Source: Subtercola sp.
Lineage (GTDB): Bacteria; Actinomycetota; Actinomycetes; Actinomycetales; Microbacteriaceae
Direction: 5' to 3'
Assembly (NCBI GenBank): GCA_025463765.1
Contig: JAODBC010000013.1
Coordinates: forward strand, 62,001-126,000
DNA length: 64,000 nucleotides
Shown here one piece after another: positions 38,317-47,098 of this stretch (within the stretch, counting starts at the first letter, position 1; each line of letters opens with the position of its first letter). The notes below the pieces were generated by a model. That model had not been told where the DNA came from, did not search any database, and saw nothing but the letters and a program-made list of their open reading frames with translations. A program made the position numbers and the translations under genes.

Positions 38317-38554
38317 CTCGCCATGGTTTGTGCGGGCGCATCTGCATGATGCCGTTGTTACTTACTCAACAGATTTTTCGTGACAATTCGTAAGCCGTTG
38401 CGTCTCTAGGCGAGTCGTACCGGTCGCTGTTGTGGAATCTGCAAACGCGCTTTGTCGAGGTCTATTGCGAGTTCATAGTCATCGGAAGGCACCAGTGCGT
38501 GTACGCACGGCTAGAGCCGGAAGCCATCTAATCCTGAAAGGAGGAAATTCACTC

Positions 38555-38785
38555 ATGTCACCACGAAGAAATCAAACACCGCGCTCCGTTCAACGGCGCG
38601 GTAGGACACGCAAGGAACGCCACATCTCGGTGAGAAGTGAGCTTCGCGATCCACCCGATCTGCACAAGCTCGGGCGCGCACTCGCTGGTCTCGCCCTTGC
38701 ACAAATGGAAGCTGATGCCCAGAGGTCAGCAAAGGAAAATGCACGCCAGCGAAGCAGTGGATCGGACACTACTAGTGCCAAGTAG
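38555..38785 (+). CDS. Small basic hypothetical protein upstream of the coupling ATPase
   Basis: A 76-residue, strongly basic protein (RRNQTPRSVQRRGRTRKERH at the N-terminus) with a central helix GRALAGLALAQMEADAQRSA. An excellent ribosome site, AAAGGAGGAAATT, precedes it. It overlaps the start of the ATPase gene. It may bind DNA or the ATPase. Function unknown. Confidence 0.6.
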   Translation: MSPRRNQTPRSVQRRGRTRKERHISVRSELRDPPDLHKLGRALAGLALAQMEADAQRSAKENARQRSSGSDTTSAK

Positions 38786-40937
38786 CGATGATTTGTTTGT
38801 CTGGCGCGAAGTAGTCTTTCCGCGGCCATTGGACGAAGCTGCGGCGGTCGAGTCAGTTCGACATTTAGCTGATGACCCCGGGCAATCGCCATTGCTTTTG
38901 GAAGTGCGACGCTCTTCCGATCACACGCAATACCTCATCGGGTGCGATGTTCGTTCACTCCACCGCAAAGCACGGGCACTTGGTGCCGTCTTGGTCGCGT
39001 TAAGTCCTGAGCGCAAGCCGGTTCTGATTGCTGCCGCGCTGCGTTTGTCCTCGGCGCGTCGAGCGTTCGCGGGAGATGACTTGTCGCTGTCAGTAGCTTC
39101 GATACTTGCGGCTCTTGCTCAGGCTCATCGGGATGAGGTCATCGCGATTCAACTGGTGCTCGGTAGGCATCACGCCTCACGGCCAATTCCATCCACGACC
39201 GCGGCTCCGCAGGGGGTCGTGCAGATACTCAGCGGCACGCCCCCTCGGACGCTCGATCACGAAGAGAGACAGGCGCTGGCCCGCAAATTTGAGCAGCCCA
39301 CTTTTAGAGCCGATGTGCGTATAGGTGTTGCCGCAAAGAAACCGGAGCGCCAACGTGCGCTGATCCTCTCCGCATTTGCCGGTCTCAGACGCCTCGAACA
39401 ACCTGGAGTCAGATTCGGCTCAGCGCCGATGTCGCCTCGCCACTTCAATCGAGGCCACCTTCCTTGGCGTTTTCCGTCACTGTTGTCGATACGCGAGGTA
39501 GCCGGCCTATTAGCCCTTCCCGTAGGCAACGGTGAGCTGCCAGGAATGCCGCCCCTCCATCCAAAGCAGCTTGCTTCGAAGCACCCGCACTCGCAGGACG
39601 AAGTAGGAGACGACTTGGTAGTCGGTGAACTCACCGCACCCGGGATGTCTGGACAAATCACTCTCTCGGCCAGTGCCGTGCTGCGCGGCACCCATCTCAT
39701 GGGACCGCCCGGGGTCGGCAAGTCTGATCTCGCTGCAACGCTCGCAATTGAATGGATCAATCAGGGCAACGCAGCGGTGATATTGGAGCCAAAAACAGAC
39801 CTGTCAGACGCAGTAACGTCACGCGTGGATGCAGCGAATAGAGTGCGACTCGTTCGGCTCAATTTGCTCGATGATCGCGTCATCGGCTTCAATCCGCTCA
39901 AATCAGACGGGCAATCCGACGAGCTGATTGCCGACCGATTGCTGACTATTTTCGCGAACGTCTTTTCGGAGAGTGTTGGCATCGGTGTCAGAACTCGGGA
40001 CGTGCTGCATGCAGCCATCATGACCGTCCTCAAACACGAGAGCCCAACGCTTGTCATGCTGCCGATCATTCTGAGCGATCAGAAGTTTCGCAGATCACTG
40101 GTGGCCGAAGTGCAAGATGATTTCACGCTAGCGAGCTTTTGGGCTTGGTACGAGGATCAGTCCGACCTAGCAAGGCAACAAATTGTCGGACCAATTTTGT
40201 CGAGATTGCGCCAAGTATTGCTGCGAAGAACGTTGCGCAACTCGCTCGGCCAGAGCGATCCCAAATTCGACGTTCGAGAAGTCTTTGGGCCCGAGAAAAA
40301 GGTGCTTGTGGTGCCGCTACCAGAGGCGCAGCTCGGAAAAACGGGGGCTGCCCTATATGGTTCACTGGTGATCGACGCGGTGTGGGCGGCGATCAAAGCC
40401 CGCGCATCTACCCCTCAACGCGACCGGCATCCCGTCATGATCATTGTCGACGAGTTCTCGTCGTATATGCGATCCGCTGATGATTTCCGCGAGGCAATGG
40501 CCATTTCGCGTGGATATGGCGCTGGCTTCGTGCTCATCAACCAACTGCTCTCGCAGTTGCCGACTGACCTTCGATCGGCAACTCTTGGAAATCTGCGCAG
40601 CCGTGTCTACTTTCAGCTCTCAGCCGAGGACGCTCACGCAGTCGCTCGCTTCATCCCCGAGCTAGAGCCTGTCGACTTCACAAGCTTGCCGATTTTTAAT
40701 ATCTACGCGTCCACGCTCGATGACGGGGTATCTCAGCCGTTCGTATCTGGCCGGACACTACCGCTATCGAAGCCGCTGATATCACCGGAGCGAGTTAGCA
40801 GGATGAGTCGGGAGCGCTACGGCAGGCCAGTAGCGGACATTGAAGCCGAGTTCAACGCACTCACTGGTTTCGGCGAATCACATCAATCAACGACCGAAGA
40901 ATTCGGACGGAAAAGGAGGAAATCAAATGACCAATAG
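38739..40937 (+). CDS. Type IV coupling protein-like ATPase (TraG/TraD, FtsK-HerA superfamily)
   Basis: A 732-residue ATPase from ATG 38739 (AAAGGA just upstream; earlier starts in the frame are possible). Walker A is GPPGVGKSDLAATLAIEW near residue 322, Walker B IIVDEFSSYM near residue 567, followed by SRGYGAGFVLINQLLSQLP as in TraG/TraD C-terminal domains. The N-terminal part has no clear membrane helix; the small membrane proteins upstream may supply the anchor. It would couple DNA to transfer. It is followed by the replication-relaxation gene with an 11-nt overlap. Confidence 0.85.
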   Translation: MHASEAVDRTLLVPSSDDLFVWREVVFPRPLDEAAAVESVRHLADDPGQSPLLLEVRRSSDHTQYLIGCDVRSLHRKARALGAVLVALSPERKPVLIAAALRLSSARRAFAGDDLSLSVASILAALAQAHRDEVIAIQLVLGRHHASRPIPSTTAAPQGVVQILSGTPPRTLDHEERQALARKFEQPTFRADVRIGVAAKKPERQRALILSAFAGLRRLEQPGVRFGSAPMSPRHFNRGHLPWRFPSLLSIREVAGLLALPVGNGELPGMPPLHPKQLASKHPHSQDEVGDDLVVGELTAPGMSGQITLSASAVLRGTHLMGPPGVGKSDLAATLAIEWINQGNAAVILEPKTDLSDAVTSRVDAANRVRLVRLNLLDDRVIGFNPLKSDGQSDELIADRLLTIFANVFSESVGIGVRTRDVLHAAIMTVLKHESPTLVMLPIILSDQKFRRSLVAEVQDDFTLASFWAWYEDQSDLARQQIVGPILSRLRQVLLRRTLRNSLGQSDPKFDVREVFGPEKKVLVVPLPEAQLGKTGAALYGSLVIDAVWAAIKARASTPQRDRHPVMIIVDEFSSYMRSADDFREAMAISRGYGAGFVLINQLLSQLPTDLRSATLGNLRSRVYFQLSAEDAHAVARFIPELEPVDFTSLPIFNIYASTLDDGVSQPFVSGRTLPLSKPLISPERVSRMSRERYGRPVADIEAEFNALTGFGESHQSTTEEFGRKRRKSNDQ

Positions 40938-41886
40938 CAAGAAATTACCCAAAACAGACTTGTCCGATCGCATACCCGTTCGTGTGACCCTGAATCAGAA
41001 AAAAAGCCTGATCAGTATGCATGGAACACCTTTCTCAGGTATCGACGGTCTCGCTTCTAGCGAGACACCGCACACGCCGATTCAGTTAGGGAAGCGTCAG
41101 CTCGAACTACTCAAAACGACATTAGGCTCCCGCGAACTCGCGTTGTTGGTGATTCTGAGGCAGCATCGTTATGCAACAACGCGGCAGCTAGAACGATGGC
41201 TCTTTCACAACCATCACTCGGCAATATCAGGCGCACGGATGAGCCGTCGTGTTCTTGCTCGCCTCCGCGACAAGGGTCTCATCGCCCCGCTTGATAGACG
41301 AGTCGGCGGCATTCGGGCGGGTTCCGCGAGCTATGTTTGGAGGCTGAGTGCGGCAGGTGAACGCATCTCCGCACCCGGCACGAAGTTGCCTCACCGTTGG
41401 CGCTTCCGAGAACCATCACCGGCGCATCTTGACCACGAACTTGGCATCACAGAGACGCACCTTCAGCTAGTCGAGGCGTCCCGTTCAACACTTCTCGATT
41501 TGATCGACGCAACAACCGAGCCGTCATGTTGGCGCACGTTCATGCAGGGGGGCGGCAATGCGGTCACGCTCAAGCCTGACATGTTTGCCATAACTGCCAG
41601 CGGCGACTTCGAGGATGTCTGGTTCATCGAGTGGGACAACGCGACGGAAAGTATTCCAACCATCGTCCGCAAGGCGCTGGTTTATGAGGCATATCGAAAA
41701 ACGGGTCAAGAACAAAAACGATCCGGCGTCTTTCCCCAAGTTCTCTGGATAGTGCCGACCCAAGAACGCGCAGACAAAATCACGACCGCATTAGAGGCTA
41801 GCCAGCTCGTCACGCAAGCCATGCATATCGCCACGACACGCGACAACGTCGTAAATGTGGTGAGCGGCAGCGGAGTCTCTCAATGA
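40927..41886 (+). CDS. Replication-relaxation family protein
   Basis: A 319-residue protein. Its N-terminal half is a winged helix (ATTRQLERWLFHNHHSA, MSRRVLARLRDKGLI) and the C-terminal half a PD-(D/E)xK-like fold with LKPDMFAI and FIEWDNATES, followed by a Lys-containing helix. This is the Replic_Relax (PF13814) build found on actinobacterial and firmicute plasmids and conjugative elements. The ribosome site AAAAGGAGG is strong. It probably nicks or relaxes DNA for mobilisation, or acts in plasmid replication. It overlaps the next gene by 4 nt. Confidence 0.83.
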   Translation: MTNSKKLPKTDLSDRIPVRVTLNQKKSLISMHGTPFSGIDGLASSETPHTPIQLGKRQLELLKTTLGSRELALLVILRQHRYATTRQLERWLFHNHHSAISGARMSRRVLARLRDKGLIAPLDRRVGGIRAGSASYVWRLSAAGERISAPGTKLPHRWRFREPSPAHLDHELGITETHLQLVEASRSTLLDLIDATTEPSCWRTFMQGGGNAVTLKPDMFAITASGDFEDVWFIEWDNATESIPTIVRKALVYEAYRKTGQEQKRSGVFPQVLWIVPTQERADKITTALEASQLVTQAMHIATTRDNVVNVVSGSGVSQ

Positions 41887-42896
41887 CGGCTATTCGCAAT
41901 TCGATTCGGATCGGAGACGCTGCGGAGACGCTGAAGACAATGCGATCGTCGTCGGTTGACATGGTGCTCACGAGCCCGCCGTATTTTCGCCTCCGTGACT
42001 ACGGCACGGATGGTCAACTAGGCCTCGAAGCAACTGTCGAGGAATGGGTCGACGGGCTCGTCGCAGTAGTCGATGAGCTAAGTCGAGTGTTGACTTCGCG
42101 CGGCACGCTATGGCTCAACGTTGGTGACACCTACTCGACACGCAGTGATCAGGGAGCGCAAAAGAAAAGCCTTTTGATGGCTCCCGAACGCCTAGCTTTG
42201 GCACTTCTGAAGCGTGGCTGGATTCTAAGAAACAAGATCGTCTGGGCGAAGCCGAACGGGATGCCAACGTCGGCGACTGATCGCCTCGCAACGAAGTGGG
42301 AAGCGGTGTACGTGTTCAGTCGCTCCAAGCGCTACCACTTCGATTTAGATGCAATTCGGCAGCCGCATCTGACGCGTCCGCCGAAAGCAAAAGCTGAGAC
42401 TAGACCCCCTACAAGGGAACCGTGGCAGGGGCCTAATGGAGACAGCGCATCGGGACTCGCTGCGATGAAAGCCAGCGGCCGTGTCGGGCATGTTCTCGGC
42501 AAGAATCCCGGTGATGTCTGGAGCATCCCTACGAGCGTCTGGCGCGGCGCACATCATGCGGTTTTTCCAGTTGCACTGGCAGAGCGCGCTATCACCGCTG
42601 GGTGCCCGCAACGTATCTGTGGAGAGTGCCGTGCACCCTACATACGAAGGATCAAACGTCTTGGCGCAGTCGCCGTCAAATCGAAGTTCATGACCGCCTG
42701 CGAATGTTCGGACGGCTCTTCGACTCCAGGTGTCGTGCTCGATCCCTTTATGGGTGCAGGCACGACGGCAATTGCCGCCGAGAGACTCGGTCGAGACTGG
42801 CTCGGCGTGGAACTCAACCCAGAATTTGCTGCTCTCGCTGTGAGCCGAATTAGGGCTGATCGAATCAAACGAACAACGAAAGGAGGCGTCGAATGA
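41883..42896 (+). CDS. DNA methyltransferase (N4-cytosine/N6-adenine, beta class)
   Basis: A 337-residue SAM-dependent methyltransferase. Motif IV TSPPYF comes first (residues about 31-36) and motif I FMGAGTTAIAAERLGR near the C-terminus, the beta-class order. A Cys-rich knuckle (CGECRAPY and CECS) lies between. The TSPPY form fits N4-cytosine or N6-adenine methylation. No cognate nuclease is adjacent, so it is an orphan, probably used to protect the element from host restriction. Coupled at both ends by 4-nt overlaps. Confidence 0.9.
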   Translation: MTAIRNSIRIGDAAETLKTMRSSSVDMVLTSPPYFRLRDYGTDGQLGLEATVEEWVDGLVAVVDELSRVLTSRGTLWLNVGDTYSTRSDQGAQKKSLLMAPERLALALLKRGWILRNKIVWAKPNGMPTSATDRLATKWEAVYVFSRSKRYHFDLDAIRQPHLTRPPKAKAETRPPTREPWQGPNGDSASGLAAMKASGRVGHVLGKNPGDVWSIPTSVWRGAHHAVFPVALAERAITAGCPQRICGECRAPYIRRIKRLGAVAVKSKFMTACECSDGSSTPGVVLDPFMGAGTTAIAAERLGRDWLGVELNPEFAALAVSRIRADRIKRTTKGGVE

Positions 42897-43498
42897 GCGA
42901 GCATCAATACGAAAAGAAGCCCGAAATCAAAGGGAACGGGGCGGAGCGTGAGCCGGAGCTCATTGGTCCGAACATATGGGTCGGCTCACTCACCGATCAT
43001 AACAATGGGGTTTTGCACGGCGAATGGATGGATGCAGCACGTAGCGAACATGAACTCCTTGCAGACATTCATCGCATGCTCAAGGCATCGCCACTGGCCG
43101 AAACAGATGTGGCACCCGAGGAGTGGGGCATCTTTGACTACCAAAACTTTGGCCCAATTCGAATCGGCGAGCACGAAGACCTTTACGTCGTGAGTGAGCA
43201 TGCCCGCTGTCTCGTCAAGCACGGACTCGCGTACGTCACATGGTATGAAATCAACGGAACAGCCAACCCCGATGACTTCGTGGACGCATATCTCGGAGAA
43301 CATGCGTCGACGACCGCCTACGCCGAAAGCCTTGGAGAAGAGTTCGGATGGAATGACCAAATCACCGAAGAGGTTTCTAGCTCCCTTGGCCCCTACGTTT
43401 ATATCGATTACGAGCGACTCGGTCGGGATATGGAAATTGGCGGCGACATCTACACATCCGAAACACCCACTGGAACACTCTGGATTTTTCGCAGCTGA
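42893..43498 (+). CDS. ardA: Antirestriction protein ArdA
   Basis: A 201-residue acidic ArdA-family DNA mimic. Conserved parts are IWVGSLTDHNNGVLHGEWMD, WGIFDYQNFGPIRIGEHED, the FVDAYLGEH segment and the C-terminal YVYIDYERLGRDMEIGGDIY. ArdA proteins occupy the DNA-binding cleft of type I restriction enzymes and help incoming elements escape restriction. The ribosome site AAAGGAGG precedes it. It follows the orphan methyltransferase, so the two form an anti-restriction pair. Confidence 0.93.
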   Translation: MSEHQYEKKPEIKGNGAEREPELIGPNIWVGSLTDHNNGVLHGEWMDAARSEHELLADIHRMLKASPLAETDVAPEEWGIFDYQNFGPIRIGEHEDLYVVSEHARCLVKHGLAYVTWYEINGTANPDDFVDAYLGEHASTTAYAESLGEEFGWNDQITEEVSSSLGPYVYIDYERLGRDMEIGGDIYTSETPTGTLWIFRS

Positions 43499-43567
43499 TC
43501 CGCCATCCAGTTGCAAAAACAACAACTACGCGTCGGCAGATGAGCAACGCTGGAGATCGTTGTAGAA

Positions 43568-44017
43568 ATGGCTTTTCCTATTGCACGCGTCCACGCTCAA
43601 GCGCATAGTCAAGGTCAGAAAGCGAGCCAAACCCAAATGCAACAGGAAGCCAACAACCTAGGAGAACGAATCGAGCGAGCACGAGACGCTCACCAGTGGT
43701 CGATGGGAGAACTCGCCAGACGTTCGAACATCGATCGCACGACAATCAGCAGAATTGAAAGTGGCGACTCGACACCAACTACTGAAACGTTGACAGCACT
43801 CGCGACAGCACTTCGAGTATCGCCCAATGATCTGCTCGGCATGTCGAGCCGGAAATCACTGATTGCGCCGCTGCCATCATTCAGCCCGTATATGCGATCC
43901 AAATACAGTGAGCTTCCCCCCGAAGCTGTCGACGACCTCGAACGTCATTTCCAACTCCTTGCGGAAAAACACGGCGTGACCGGGTTCGGTCCTCAGCCTG
44001 GAGAAGACGAATTCTGA
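43568..44017 (+). CDS. XRE-family regulator of the element
   Basis: A 149-residue protein with a central XRE helix-turn-helix (LGERIERARDAHQWSMGELARR, 22 residues from about position 31, then TTISRIESGDSTP). The N-terminal 25 residues are Gln-rich and may not be translated; a second Met at about residue 24 is possible. It is followed by an ImmA/IrrE metallopeptidase, the arrangement of ImmR-ImmA in ICEBs1. It probably represses excision and transfer genes until cleaved. Confidence 0.85.
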   Translation: MAFPIARVHAQAHSQGQKASQTQMQQEANNLGERIERARDAHQWSMGELARRSNIDRTTISRIESGDSTPTTETLTALATALRVSPNDLLGMSSRKSLIAPLPSFSPYMRSKYSELPPEAVDDLERHFQLLAEKHGVTGFGPQPGEDEF

Positions 44018-44051
44018 CCCATAACTATCAACCCTCATGAAAGGAGGAACC

Positions 44052-44699
44052 ATGAACGCACCATACACATTCAGCACAACCGACACCCGAAGCGTTCTGG
44101 CGACCCTTCGATCACTCATTCCGAACCGTCATATCAGCTTCGGCGAAACACTTCAGATCATCGAACGTCAGGCGACTAAGTTCCTCGAAATCCATGACTT
44201 CATAGATGCACCGATTCCGATTGAAATTATTGGTGACCTGCCCCGAATCCGGATTGTTTCCGAATCGGACATGCCCATTTCGGGCTCCAGCGCGTGGGAT
44301 GGGCAAAGCTGGCTGATTTCGCTGAACGCCACCGAGTCGTGGGCGCGCCGTCGATTTACACTCGCCCACGAATACCTGCACATCGTCCACCACGGATTCG
44401 CTGAGCGACTCTACAGCTCAAACCCTGCGGTCGCTGCCGTGCAAGCTGAACAAGCAGCCGACTACTTCGCTGGTTGCCTACTCGTACCGAAACGCCTTCT
44501 CAAAAGCATTTGGTGCAACAACACCCAAGACGTTAGACAGCTCTCCCAAGTCTTTGACGTGTCGGCTGCCGCCATTCGTGTTCGACTCAATCAGACGGGA
44601 CTTATCATGCCGGTGAACAGATGTGAAAACCGACCTGTCGCACGTGCTTTCCGCTACCATCCAAGGTCTCCAGACCGCGCACGAACAGAAGGCAAATGA
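44052..44699 (+). CDS. ImmA/IrrE-family metallopeptidase
   Basis: A 215-residue protein with the zinc motif HEYLH in FTLAHEYLHIVHHG (about residue 105), and the third ligand region EQAADYFAGCLLVP, the signature of the ImmA/IrrE family. Such proteases cleave the partner XRE repressor on DNA damage or cell contact. The ribosome site AAAGGAGG precedes ATG 44052. It overlaps the recombinase gene by 4 nt, so induction and recombination are linked. Confidence 0.92.
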   Translation: MNAPYTFSTTDTRSVLATLRSLIPNRHISFGETLQIIERQATKFLEIHDFIDAPIPIEIIGDLPRIRIVSESDMPISGSSAWDGQSWLISLNATESWARRRFTLAHEYLHIVHHGFAERLYSSNPAVAAVQAEQAADYFAGCLLVPKRLLKSIWCNNTQDVRQLSQVFDVSAAAIRVRLNQTGLIMPVNRCENRPVARAFRYHPRSPDRARTEGK

Positions 44700-46456
44700 G
44701 TATGAGCACAACGTCCGAGAATGGCCCGAAACAGGCAATTGCGTACCTCCGCGTTTCCACCCCGAGACAAACTCACACGTCGATGGACATTGATCCCGAG
44801 GGCAACTCGATTGCGACGCAGCGATCTTCCAATCTGATCAAAGCGGACGCACTGGGAGTTCCGATTATTAGGGAATTCATCGAGCCCGGACAGTCAGCCC
44901 AGACGATCTCCAAGCGTCCTATCTTCAAGGAGCTTCTTCGTTTCATAGAAGAACACGGCGACGAAGTTAGCCACGTAATCATTTACTCCCGCTCGCGCGC
45001 GTTTCGAAACATGTTCGATGCATTTATTGTCGAACAGCAGTTGCAAGAACGGGGGATTCAACTCGTTTCAGCCACAGAGGATTTCGGTGAAGACGAAGAC
45101 ATGGCGACGATGTCGAAGGTACTAACCGACATGATGAACCACTTCCAAGTGCGAAACAACGGCAAGGACATCAAGGTCAAGCTCTACAACAAGGCAAGCA
45201 AAGGCGGAACGGTATTCAAAGCGCCAGTGGGGTACATCAATCAACCTGTCCTCGTAGACGGCTACAAAGTAAACAGCGTCGTAGTCGACGAGGAGCGCGC
45301 TCCGCTCGTCAAGCGAATATTTGAGCAATATGCGACGGGCGAACATTCGATTGCTCAGCTTCAAGCAAAAGCCGCTGATCAAGGCCTGACTACGCGTCCA
45401 ACGCGACGCTGGCCCACGCAACCAATCGCCGAAGTGACGCTGACTGCCATGCTCAAAGATCCGTACTACGCGGGTTACGTGGTATTCAAGGGGGATATTT
45501 TTCCTGGAAGACACGAACCATTGGTATCCCGGGAACTGTTTCAACGGGTACAAGAAGTCATGGCAGAGCGCACTAAGACGGGAACCCGTGACCGAATCTT
45601 GACTCACTATCTGAAGGGTCTCCTATATTGCGAGAGGTGCCGATCGAAAGGCGTCAAGAGCCGACTGATCTACACCGAAGCGCGCGGCAACAACGGCGAA
45701 ACATACAAGTATTTCCTGTGTCGCGCACGCCAAGACAAGGCATGCAATCTTCCTTACCTACCCGTTTCGAGCGTCGAGACAAGTATCACCAGCCACACGG
45801 CTCGCCTCGCGCTGCCGACAAATTTCGTTGACGATATTCGTACCCAAGTTGAGAGAACCGTCGAAAACGAGGCAGCGCTCGTTACAGAGACAAAGCACAA
45901 TCTCGAACAGGAATTAGCGAAGCTCGAACGCGAAGAAGACCGACTCCTCGACCTCCTTTCAGACGTGACTTTGAACAGCGAGAAGCTCAAATCTCGACTC
46001 AGAAAACTCAGCGTTCGCCGAGACAGTATTCGCACTCAACTGCACGAAACGTCAAATGGAATAGCTCAAGGCGTCCAGTCGCTCGACCTCTATCTGCGGC
46101 TTCTGGCAGACCCCCATCAGTTCTACGAGACGTCGACTAATAGCACTCGGCGCAAACTCCTTGAGACATTTTTCCGGTCCATCTGGCTCGACGACGATGA
46201 GCAGGTGACGTCTCAAATGACTGAACGGGTAGAGGCGGTTCATCGTGCTGCGACGGTCACGCAGACCAACGGCATAAGTGGCCGAAACCAGAAAAGCCCC
46301 GCTGCCTACAGCGAGGCTCTCGCATTGCCGAAAACCGACCAACTCGAACAAAATCCTAATCGTTGGGCATTTTTTTCGAGTAAGGCGGTCATGGTGGGCC
46401 CCGTCGGGCTCGAACCGACGACCCACGGATTAAAAGTCCGATGCTCTACCAACTGA
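44696..46456 (+). CDS. Large serine recombinase (integrase of the element)
   Basis: A 586-residue serine integrase. The catalytic Ser lies in AYLRVSTPRQ (residue 21 from ATG 44696; ATG 44702 is an alternative). The resolvase domain is followed by the recombinase domain (ASKGGTVFKAPVGYINQP, RILTHYLKGLLYCERC) with a zinc ribbon formed by CERC and later Cys residues, and a coiled coil (HNLEQELAKLEREEDRLLDL). The last 20 or so codons are read from the antisense of tRNA-Lys, so the C-terminus was captured from the attachment site. It integrates and excises the element. Confidence 0.93.
   Translation: MSMSTTSENGPKQAIAYLRVSTPRQTHTSMDIDPEGNSIATQRSSNLIKADALGVPIIREFIEPGQSAQTISKRPIFKELLRFIEEHGDEVSHVIIYSRSRAFRNMFDAFIVEQQLQERGIQLVSATEDFGEDEDMATMSKVLTDMMNHFQVRNNGKDIKVKLYNKASKGGTVFKAPVGYINQPVLVDGYKVNSVVVDEERAPLVKRIFEQYATGEHSIAQLQAKAADQGLTTRPTRRWPTQPIAEVTLTAMLKDPYYAGYVVFKGDIFPGRHEPLVSRELFQRVQEVMAERTKTGTRDRILTHYLKGLLYCERCRSKGVKSRLIYTEARGNNGETYKYFLCRARQDKACNLPYLPVSSVETSITSHTARLALPTNFVDDIRTQVERTVENEAALVTETKHNLEQELAKLEREEDRLLDLLSDVTLNSEKLKSRLRKLSVRRDSIRTQLHETSNGIAQGVQSLDLYLRLLADPHQFYETSTNSTRRKLLETFFRSIWLDDDEQVTSQMTERVEAVHRAATVTQTNGISGRNQKSPAAYSEALALPKTDQLEQNPNRWAFFSSKAVMVGPVGLEPTTHGLKVRCSTN
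46292..46318 (-). terminator. Probable terminator of tRNA-Lys inside the recombinase 3' end
   Basis: On the minus strand an imperfect stem (AGCCTCGCTG...CAGCGGGGCT) with a short TAGG-like loop is followed by TTTT. It lies about 75 nt past the tRNA 3' end and within the recombinase coding sequence on the other strand. Its place and form suit a Rho-independent terminator for the tRNA transcript. Confidence 0.6.
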
Positions 46457-46467
46457 GCTAGAGGCCC
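46395..46467 (-). tRNA. tRNA-Lys (anticodon TTT)
   Basis: On the minus strand a 73-nt cloverleaf is visible: acceptor GGGCCTC pairs with GGGGCCC (one T-G pair), the D arm has AGCTCAGTTGGTAGAGC, the anticodon stem-loop CGGACTTTTAATCCG holds TTT and the T arm contains GGTTCGAGCC. The discriminator is A and CCA is encoded at 46392-46394. The 3' end faces the serine recombinase, so it is the integration target of the element. Confidence 0.96.
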
Positions 46468-46580
46468 TTGACGACTAATCTACCGGGTTCGCGGCCGAGG
46501 CCGAAATCCCCGAGCCCGAAGCGCGTACGAGCATCCGCACGTCAGAGCGCGTACGAGCATCCGCCCGCCACGCCCGTCGG

Positions 46581-46985
46581 CTACCGCGCCGCCTTCGGCC
46601 GCTGGCGCGCCACTGCGGGCAAGAAGAACCGGGCGAGCACGAAGCTAGCAATCGCGGTGATGAGCCAGATGATCAGCGTCGCGAGCACCCACCCCGCCAG
46701 ACCGTTGATCTTGATGCCGTTGGCGAACAGCGAGGCGATGATGAGCGACACCAGAGTCGACACGATGCCGATGCCGCCGAGAAACGCGGGCGCGTTGCGC
46801 GTCACGAGTTTCAGGATGATCGGCGACAAGATGCTCTGCGCGAGCGCGAAGACCACCACCGTGATGAGAAAACCCTCCCAGGTCAACGTCACCGCGGGCA
46901 CGAGCAACGCCGCCACCACGAGCCCGATGCACGCCGCCGCGAGCGAAACGCCCGCCCGAATCAGCAGCACCTTGATCTTGGTCAC
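46581..46985 (-). CDS. Mycobacterial four-TM phage-holin-like membrane protein
   Basis: A 134-residue integral membrane protein with four hydrophobic segments (among them SLAAACIGLVVAALLVPAV and LITVVVFALAQSILSPIILK), matching the phage holin family 4 (PF04020) build that is common in actinobacterial chromosomes and not usually phage-derived. GTG start at 46985 behind GGGAGGGG; the frame is open further upstream but without a ribosome site. Function unknown. Confidence 0.8.
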   Translation of the reverse strand: MTKIKVLLIRAGVSLAAACIGLVVAALLVPAVTLTWEGFLITVVVFALAQSILSPIILKLVTRNAPAFLGGIGIVSTLVSLIIASLFANGIKINGLAGWVLATLIIWLITAIASFVLARFFLPAVARQRPKAAR

Positions 46986-47098
46986 GTTGTGCCCCTCCCA
47001 CCACTCTCGCCTAACAGTAGTGGCCGCACGGCAGCCCTGCAGCTTTGTGAAGTAGCGTGGTTTCGCACGATTACGAAGCAGTACAAGGAGGATGATCG

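Noticed and set aside
46581-46985. Phage holin pointing to a prophage
   Set aside because: This holin-like family is common in actinobacterial chromosomes, and no phage structural gene is present.
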